From positions 34,431,574 through 34,495,573 of the forward strand of contig CM063114.1 of assembly GCA_031841125.1 (NCBI GenBank): a stretch of DNA of 64,000 nucleotides. The letters are read 5' to 3'. Below the pieces are notes generated by a model, which saw nothing but the letters and a program-made list of their open reading frames with translations, did no database searches and was not told the DNA's origin. This document shows, piece after piece, positions 57,692-64,000 of this stretch (positions are counted from its first letter, which is position 1; each line of letters starts with the position of its first letter). Origin of the DNA: Acanthococcus lagerstroemiae (Eukaryota; Arthropoda; Insecta; Hemiptera; Eriococcidae). The translations under genes were made by a program, and so were the position numbers.

Positions 57692-57930
57692 GGCCCCGAT
57701 TACGACCGACGGTTTAGCGTGATAAAAAATTTTATCAATTTTTATCAACGTGATAAAACCATGATAAAACAGATTTTGTCAATGTTTTATCAACTTCCTC
57801 ATGGCTGTAGATAAAATGTTGAGAGGAGTGACAAGGTTGAGAAAGCAGGGAAACTGAATCGTTGATCGTAATACATGATATTTTGTCGCTGTATCTTTAT
57901 CACGCTTATTGGTCGGTCGTAATCGGGGCC
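57692..57930. mobile_element. PIF/Harbinger-like MITE, 3-bp TSD
   Basis: GGCCCCGATTACGACCGAC at the left is the complement of the right end, and CTG stands on both sides (57689-57691 and 57931-57933). GATAAAA / TTTTATC words are iterated inside. GG-C-rich ends with a 3-bp TSD fit PIF/Harbinger, although the usual TWA target is not seen. Confidence 0.65.
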
Positions 57931-57931
57931 C

Positions 57932-58071
57932 TGGTCTATTTAAGAAACATAATTTTTTCACGGTACATATTTGATAACGTTTCTTGAACTCGTCCTTCCC
58001 CTCTAACTTCACAATGCCCATGCTATTGGTGTGTGTTGCGGGTTGCAAATTATGTTTCTTAAATGGACCAG
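57932..58071. repeat. hairpin with 30-bp arms beside the MITE
   Basis: TGGTCTATTTAAGAAACATA and its ATTTT continuation (57932 on) pair with AAATTATGTTTCTTAAATGG and ACCA (58044-58071). The loop is about 85 nt. Confidence 0.6.
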
Positions 58072-58414
58072 ACTTCAGCGTACCGATCTGGATGAACGTA
58101 GTAACTCTACCGTTTGGAGATATCGATGTTTGAGGCGACATGATACTGTAGGCTAACGATATTTGGCTGTTAGGCCAGATACAACGAGCGACGAATCCGA
58201 AGATTTTCTCGTGTGAACCGCGCACAGTGTACAGTTCACGACGGCGGTGTATCTGGCACGCTGTTCTAATGGTCGGCTGCTTTCGGTTCGAGGAAATACA
58301 TGAAAATGATCGCCCGAACTTCTTACGCCATCGTCGCGTTGTCGCAACCTCAGCCGTGAAACTGAAAGACTTCGGACTTGAAAGATTGATCTTATTCGAA
58401 CGTGGAAATGCGAT

Positions 58415-58573
58415 CAGTGGCGTAGCTAGCGATTTCCCAAGGGAGGTGGGGCACAATAAGGTTATCAAGGGAGAAAAAGTCGAAAATTGCAGTATTTTTT
58501 AAAAATCGCCGATATGAGGACTATGTAAAAATATTGGGGGCACGTGACCCCCCCTCCCCACGCTACGCCACTG
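58415..58573. mobile_element. CAGTGGCGTAGC MITE
   Basis: CAGTGGCGTAGC at the left and GCTACGCCACTG at the right enclose 159 bp. GGGAGGTGGGGCAC on the left is loosely mirrored by a C-run on the right. This terminal word is common among insect and other animal MITEs. No TSD is evident. Confidence 0.65.
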
Positions 58574-60902
58574 AGTACGAGTATTAGCTAAATTGTATCA
58601 TGGGGAAGATTCTACTCGCGCACGATTTCGGCTGTACCCAAGGTCGTTGTTATGGAAGGGGTGAGAAACTCAAACTTCTTCCATCGCTTTTATTTCACAG
58701 TCCGAAAACGTTGTCTTCCAAGAATATATACCCTCGCTCTTGGGGAAAGTCCAAGAACAAGACTATTCGTAGGTAATTGACTCGTGTAACGATATTCTTT
58801 CACATTTTCCAGTTACAAAGAATGAATTTTGATTCTCATATTACGCTGTTGCTGATCGATAAAAGGGCAATTCCTAATGTGTAATAATCGAATAGTTTTA
58901 AATTCCCCGCTAGTGTTTGAGTCATTTTTGCTTTCCCAAGAACGTACTTAAGAGAGTAGGTTTTAGTGAGAAATCCTCGGAGTCTCGAACGAGTGTAGTA
59001 CGCTACCAAATTTTTTTCAATTTACTGTGGTAACCGACGGCGAGACTTCTATATTAATAGGAAGGGTCGATCGGTTGGAGAGGAACCACTGCTAGGCCAC
59101 GACTAGCTCAAGGGACCTGCAGGGCGGATGGAACGGCACTGGGGGCCTACGAGATCCAAAGTGTTCAGTAGACGAGGTAACCCAGGGGTGTACTGAGTTT
59201 TAACGATCGAAGTGCCTCAGAGTGACCGGTCCTACTCTGGTACGATGGCAAACAGGAAGGAAGCCGGCACGAGATAATATCTAATTGCCACACCAGAGAC
59301 GAAATAAAAGATATTACTACTTCGATGACGCTTCTGTATTAGTGGAACAAAAGTCGTGGAGATCTTCTTCTGGTAGTCTGGACGATACGGGTCTTCCTGG
59401 AACGGTTAGGGCGGTGGATCGGCGATGTTAGTCGATGATCTACACGAGGTCCGGAAGGCTTCGTACGGTTGCGATGTACGGGTTACGAAAATCCACAGTA
59501 AGTGCGCGATACCGAAGAAAAGTCACGATCGCAAGTATCGTTAGATTCGCGAAAATGTTCAACGCCAAAAATAAGACAAAAGAAGACTCTTCTGGTTCAG
59601 CGGGTCAAAATCTTGTTAAGACTTTTTCAAAGTGGTGTATCTTATTCCACGTCCACCAACCGAGTCTTCGCTGCCGCATTTTCTCGGGTGGTCATCGATG
59701 AATTTCCCCCTCTCTCATTAGGTCATGGAAATCACGGAAAAGAGGAAAGTCAATAAAATCGAAAAAGAGCGGTAGGAATAGTATTATCAGGAATGGACAG
59801 GTGAATACAGGTAAAGACATGTTAGGATAAGTGAGAGAACGAAGCTCGTTTGCAAATCTATCGAGTATTCCGATATCAATGCCGTTGACCCTCGGGAACC
59901 GCGTAGCTTGGTTACCACATCACCGAACTCCCAACTGGGCAGCAGTTTTTGAGGCATTATTAACGTTTGTCGCACTTCCATTTCGTTTTTTCCCTCAGGC
60001 ACATAGAAGGGAAGGCACTCCGTCGGTAAGACCAGCTAAGACTGCGCAAAGCTCGTGTAAGATTTTTTCTACTCTCAAACTTATTAATACTCATTAAAAA
60101 ACAATTTCGAACTTGGTGGAGACTCACGTAGACTTATTCGAGAGTCTGTAACACGTTTCCATTTACGTTAAGAAATCATCGATAATTCACTCGGAACTAT
60201 TTAAAACTCTCGATGATTTTTTCCGACTTGTTCGAAACTTTTATCCTGGTACAAGCTTGCAGAGATTCACCGAGAATCGTTTCTGATATGTGCAGGCTTT
60301 GGCTAACTGATTTGAGATTCTTTACAAACAATGTCAGTTTTAAATGGAGTGCTCCCGACGTTTACTTAAATGAAACGACGATCGTACGAAGCATAGCTCA
60401 GGGCCGGTGCCAGTTACATAATTTGTGTACGTAGTACATGCTGCGCACGAGAAAATTGTCTAGTCGCACTACGCATGAATTTTACCGGTTGCACTGTCAC
60501 AGTCAGTCTTTGTAACGCTAACCCTAATAAAAAATGATTTTTTTACAATACATGATCAGAAAGGGAAAACATTAACAGCTTTGTCAAAAAAGCCACGCCG
60601 AAAAATTCAGCGTGTGCATTTTCCCAACTGAAAGGAAACCTACAGTTCGGACAGCGAATAATACATATCAAAAAGCAACAATTTATTGCAATTATGAGGT
60701 CGTAATAATAACATCCTCGGCATCAGTCGGCATTCTTGGTGTCGCTCCGTCATGTTGATTGGTAAACGTGCCTACATGTAAAAATGTGACTCGTGTTTTT
60801 ACATTAAGGTTTTGCTTACATCTGATATTTATCAATGAAAAGTGCTGCTTTCCACTTGCAAAATACTAAAGTAAACACATCGTCTTTCTGATGATGTATT
60901 GT

Positions 60903-61076
60903 TAGGGCTCTATAGTTTCACCTGGGTATACTAAGCCACCATTTTGGTTCATACTGCGCCCGTCGATGCCGAATTGACTACGCGTTACGCTCCGCATAGT
61001 CGGATTCGGCATCCACGGGCGCAGTATGAACCAAAATGGCGGCTTAGTATACCCCAGGTGAAACTATAGAGCCCTA
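60903..61076. mobile_element. 174-bp fold-back MITE with near-perfect arms
   Basis: TAGGGCTCTATAGTTTCACC and the sequence that follows pair with the right half almost without mismatch over about 60 bp per arm. Arms contain GCCACCATTTTGGTTCA / CCAAAATGGCGGC. GTATTGT flanks both sides (60896-60902 and 61077-61083). The core shares GCCCGTGGATGCCGAATC with 2103-2231. Such a palindrome could be unstable and may have been hard to sequence or clone. Confidence 0.8.
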
Positions 61077-61159
61077 GTATTGTAAAATATATCTTACAAA
61101 ACAAGAGCCAAAAGTGAGTTTACATGACCCAAGGATTGCTCACTCGCTACACTCGTTCG

Positions 61160-61352
61160 CAGAGCCAGATTTCCCATAAGGCTGACTCGGCTGAAGCCTC
61201 AATGCAAAATTTTTTTGGGGGAAAAAAAAAGATAAATTGCGAGCGACACATTTTTTACCCTCTCCTCCCCCCCAAAAACAAAATGTATCTGGTCAGCGGC
61301 GCAAATTTTCCATTAGCCTTGAGCCCAAAATACCTATGTAAGTCCGCCTCTG
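61160..61352. mobile_element. hAT-like MITE, 8-bp TSD
   Basis: Starts CAGAGCCAGATTTCCCATA and ends TCCGCCTCTG. CTCGTTCG (61152-61159) and CTTGTTCG (61353-61360) flank it, a 7/8 match. CAGAG-type ends with an 8-bp TSD suit hAT. Confidence 0.68.
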
Positions 61353-62073
61353 CTTGTTCGCAACCTTTCCCTAGCATGTAAACACTCGCCTTTGACTCTT
61401 GGTGTGTAAGATAGGTTCCATTTTTTTATGACTAGTCTTAGTAAATTTTTTCTTGCTACACACAAGAAAATGCAAATCGTGCCAGTGACACAGCTAACAG
61501 CCCAACTATGGGCTGTATTATCGTCGGGTGCGAGTGTGTTTGTGTGCAAACTAAGAAAAACTACCGCCAAGTTTTCTGACTCATTTCTCAACGAATATGG
61601 CAGCGAAATCTGTATTATTTGCTTTTTGGATGTGTTGTTAATGGTGTTGTCCTTATGACAGTTATAAAAAAAAAAAAACAAGAAGGATATTTTTGTTGCT
61701 GAAGATGGGATCTTTTGACGTACATAGGTAGTTAGCCAAGTAGAGAAGACCTCCATCAACATAGGCGATAGCTATTTAAAAATCAGCTAATTAGGTATCA
61801 TATTCACCGAGGAATCGATTTTGATGTTGGTTGTTTTTCTGTACGCAAACACACCCTTGAGCGCTGGGAGGGGGGAAAAATTTTAAATTACGTCGACGAA
61901 ATGAAAAGTGTTTTCATATCGAATTGTGTACAGCAGATGGTACCTAATCATTCCATTGTGTGATGAGTGATAACGTGTGATAGCGCGAGCGTTAATATTA
62001 TGTGACGAGTTGCGCGGTGTAATAGCCGCCAACCACGGTGTAAGAACGTATTTCACGAAGCGTTGAAGTTGTT

Positions 62074-62146
62074 GCCTTCATAGCTCAGTGGTTAGAGCAC
62101 TGGTCTTGTAAACCAGGGGTCGGGAGTTCAATTCTCCCTGGGGGCA
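62074..62146 (+). tRNA. tRNA-Thr (anticodon TGT)
   Basis: Complete 73-nt cloverleaf. Acceptor stem GCCTTCA/TGGGGGC (62074-62080 with 62139-62145; two G-T pairs), D arm GCTC...GAGC, anticodon arm CTGGT/ACCAG with loop CTTGTAA (anticodon TGT at 62107-62109), T arm GGGAG...CTCCC with TTCAATT, discriminator A at 62146. Internal promoters: A box TAGCTCAGTGG and B box GAGTTCAATTC. No intron, and CCA is not encoded. The T7 run starting at 62149 serves as Pol III terminator. The gene lies inside CPT1 intron 2 on the same strand. Confidence 0.96.
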
Positions 62147-62148
62147 TG

Positions 62149-62155
62149 TTTTTTT
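62149..62155 (+). terminator. Pol III terminator of tRNA-Thr
   Basis: Seven T residues two bases after the tRNA 3' end. Confidence 0.85.
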
Positions 62156-63784
62156 ATAGCGTTTTTTAATTTATTTTTATTTATGTTTTTTTGATTTAAC
62201 TACAGCGACGAATAAATTAGTACTTCTGTACATCTGAAACTTATAAATAATCAATACGCGTACCGTGATATGTGCCTTTTCAAGAAGTATAATCGGACAA
62301 ATAGATATAACACTCGTACTAGGGTTTTTTATTTTTGTAATTTTTTCTTAACATCCAGTCGTGCGGGTGTAATAAACACGTTTTTTTATCAATGATCTGT
62401 ATTTTTCCTCTTTTCCAACTTCCAAAAAAAGAAATGACTTTCTTGAAGGGAAAGGAGTCTTAAAATTGTTTCAACTCGAAATATTGGTTTCAAATTTGGG
62501 CTCTTCGAGGATCCAATTTCATAACAACTATGTATTTAGAAAGACAAAAAAATTTTATTCCGAAACGCTTAGTGCTTAGAGGCTATGTTCCCGACGGTGA
62601 ATTCATATGAAAACGAATTAATGAAAAAACTAAAGCGAAAAAAATAAACATAAATGAAGGTCTTCCAACTTAATCCCACTGAGGGCAGTTTTACATTCCA
62701 ACAAAAATACGGAGTGAATGCAATGAAAATTTGAGTGATAATTGGAAATGTTTACGTTCATTCTGTGAAATATTATTTGATCGGTCTAAACAGTAGCAGC
62801 GGACGCTGATACACGAAATCACCGCCACATTGCCGGCTTGGGCTGGTGTTAAATACGGTGTACTAACTAGCATATGGTGCAGTTTCTCAATTGTACATCG
62901 GTTCAGTATAAAATTGGTAATCAATAAATCCCGAATTCTAAAAGGAATACCCGATGTTCATCAGGGTTTACTGGTTAGTGATCGATGATAATCGTTTTCT
63001 GCTTGACTAATCGATTAGTGATGGAGCAATTTTACGAGCTATTACAGACGTTTCTGTACGAATCGGGGTTTTCAAGGTATTCACCTATTCATTTCCCGCT
63101 GCTCTTAGAGGGGTTTCAAAAGATGTGCGCTTTTCAGAATCTCAAGCGTCCGCTGGGTAAATTTGTTCCAGTTCATGTAATAACTCATTAGCCAAAATTT
63201 TGTTTGGCAAAAAAAAAAAAAAAATGTGTGTGTAGTCACGCGATAGGTATAACGTTTAACATGAAACAGGTTTTCTCGTGAGAAAATACGCATTTTTACT
63301 TCAAAAACCCTAAAAATAAGAGTTTGATTTTATAAAAGAATGTTTGGAGGTCAACGCATTCCGTAAAAAGTTAATTTATTTTTTTCAGAAAGGAAACAAA
63401 TTGCGTTGATGATCTCTGGAAACGTTTTCATAATGTAGTTAGTTCACTCGAACGTTAGTGTGTACGAATTTTTTGGCTCGAACTAGTTTTTTCGAGTGCG
63501 TATTTGTGTTAAGAAAATCCTATGTTAAACATGGTAAAGCTTACCCTCGTAGCGTAACACTCCTAAATATTTCCCTTAGAGTAATTTTATTTTGTAGGTA
63601 GATTTTATTTTTATTTTTAATCGGCTAGAACGAATTTAGCCGATAGGAACAAATCATTTTGAAGGGAGCCTTTACTTGAAGCACCCTAAATCTAATCTAC
63701 CTGCCCATGATTTATTAATCGCGATCAATCGAGAATATTTTCAAATGAAATCCCGGTTTTTGCCGATAGTATTATTACTATTAC

Positions 63785-63809
63785 CTATTATTATTGTTGT
63801 TGTTGTTAC

Positions 63810-63843
<34 letters not shown>

Positions 63844-63863
63844 ATCGTTAATATTATTATTAA
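63785..63863. repeat. (ATT)n / (GTT)n trinucleotide repeat
   Basis: Runs of ATT with a short GTT block, 58 bp before the CPT1 exon 3 acceptor. It makes spurious leucine- or isoleucine-rich frames. Confidence 0.85.
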
Positions 63864-63920
63864 TTGCCTGGATTTTCGCAAACTCGGTTTCAATTAGAAT
63901 TTCCATTTTTTTTTTTTCAG

Positions 63921-64000
63921 AAACACGATATTTTGGCAGTTTGTCGATTGTTTTCTTTTGGGATTATTGGCGTGGCTCATTGTGATACACACCATTCGAT
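63921..64000 (+). CDS. CPT1: carnitine O-palmitoyltransferase 1, coding exon 3, 5' part (residues 93-119, cut by window end)
   Basis: After the acceptor TTTTTTTCAG the first base completes codon 93 (GC|A, Ala). The frame then reads N-T-I-F-W-Q-F-V-D-C-F and L-L-G-L-L-A-W-L-I-V-I-H-T-I-R. This is the second transmembrane segment of CPT1 (about residues 101-118). In the family, the segment is followed by the cytosolic catalytic domain, which lies outside the window. The spacing of the two membrane segments (about 62-81 and 101-118) agrees with CPT1 topology, both termini facing the cytosol. Confidence 0.9.

Larger units (their letters stand above)
55651..63920 (+). other. CPT1 intron 2 (8.3 kb)
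   Basis: From GTAAGT to TTTTTTTCAG. Contains a Harbinger-like MITE (57692-57930), an adjacent hairpin, a CAGTGGCGTAGC MITE, a perfect-arm fold-back (60903-61076), a hAT-like MITE (61160-61352), tRNA-Thr and an (ATT)n repeat. In 55651-57688, 58574-60902, 61353-62073 and 62147-63784 I recognise nothing further. A GC-richer stretch at 59060-59320 is transposon-like in texture but unassigned. Confidence 0.85.

Noticed and set aside
57779..58468. 229-codon open frame on the minus strand
   Set aside because: It starts inside one MITE and runs into another plus a hairpin between them. It has no recognisable domain and sits inside CPT1 intron 2.
63676..63985. Hydrophobic open frames with poly-leucine or poly-isoleucine
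   Set aside because: They come from the (ATT)n repeat just before CPT1 exon 3. Only the exon 3 frame after 63920 is conserved.

Overview
The window is nuclear DNA of an animal, almost certainly an insect. The evidence is a spliced nuclear gene with GT-AG introns, a eukaryotic tRNA gene with A and B boxes, non-LTR retrotransposons of the R1 type, Mutator-like elements with FLYWCH-type transposases, and many MITEs. The AT-rich sequence with frequent short runs of GTAGGTA/TACCTAC reminds me of hemipteran (aphid or scale insect) genomes, but that is an impression and not a proof. Host coding sequence is very sparse and most of the window is transposon-derived.

The one host protein gene I can support is the 5' part of carnitine O-palmitoyltransferase 1 (CPT1) on the plus strand. 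Coding exon 1 is 38596-38736 (residues 1-47), exon 2 is 55514-55650 (residues 48-92 plus two bases of codon 93), and exon 3 starts at 63921 and runs off the window. Reading frames join without a break across introns of 16.8 kb and 8.3 kb. A splice acceptor just before exon 1 (38569) implies an untranslated upstream exon that I could not place. A tRNA-Thr(TGT) gene lies in intron 2 at 62074-62146 on the same strand.

Layout: 1-1500 is a Mutator-like element (MULE) with a nested MITE. 2-13 kb holds fold-back elements and MITEs, several with target-site duplications (TSDs). 13-17.7 kb holds little. 17.7-20 kb has two DNA-transposon relics. 22-24.4 kb is a nested stack (large inverted repeats, then a TA-target MITE, then a MULE relic). 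27.4-29.3 kb is a MULE with an intact 501-residue transposase. 30-32.6 kb is a decayed R1-type LINE with a MITE inserted in it. 36.4-38.5 kb is a 5'-truncated AT-rich R1-type LINE with a 10-bp TSD that ends 99 bp before the CPT1 exon 1 acceptor. CPT1 intron 1 contains another MULE relic, two LINE 3' ends, a 1.8-kb duplication, and a 3.5-kb fold-back element inserted in one copy of that duplication. Intron 2 contains MITEs and the tRNA gene.

The most unusual recurring structure is that four separate MULE-type elements (308-1500, 22912-23680, 27377-29308, 41912-42596) have terminal inverted repeats built from iterated copies of a short motif, and the motif differs in each element (TTTCGTCC, GGTCGAA, TTCTCTAA, TTTGCGGCC). 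Three of the four also hold recognisable MULE transposase sequence, and three have clear 8-9 bp TSDs. This suggests that the short motif is the transposase-binding word and changes between families while the architecture is kept.
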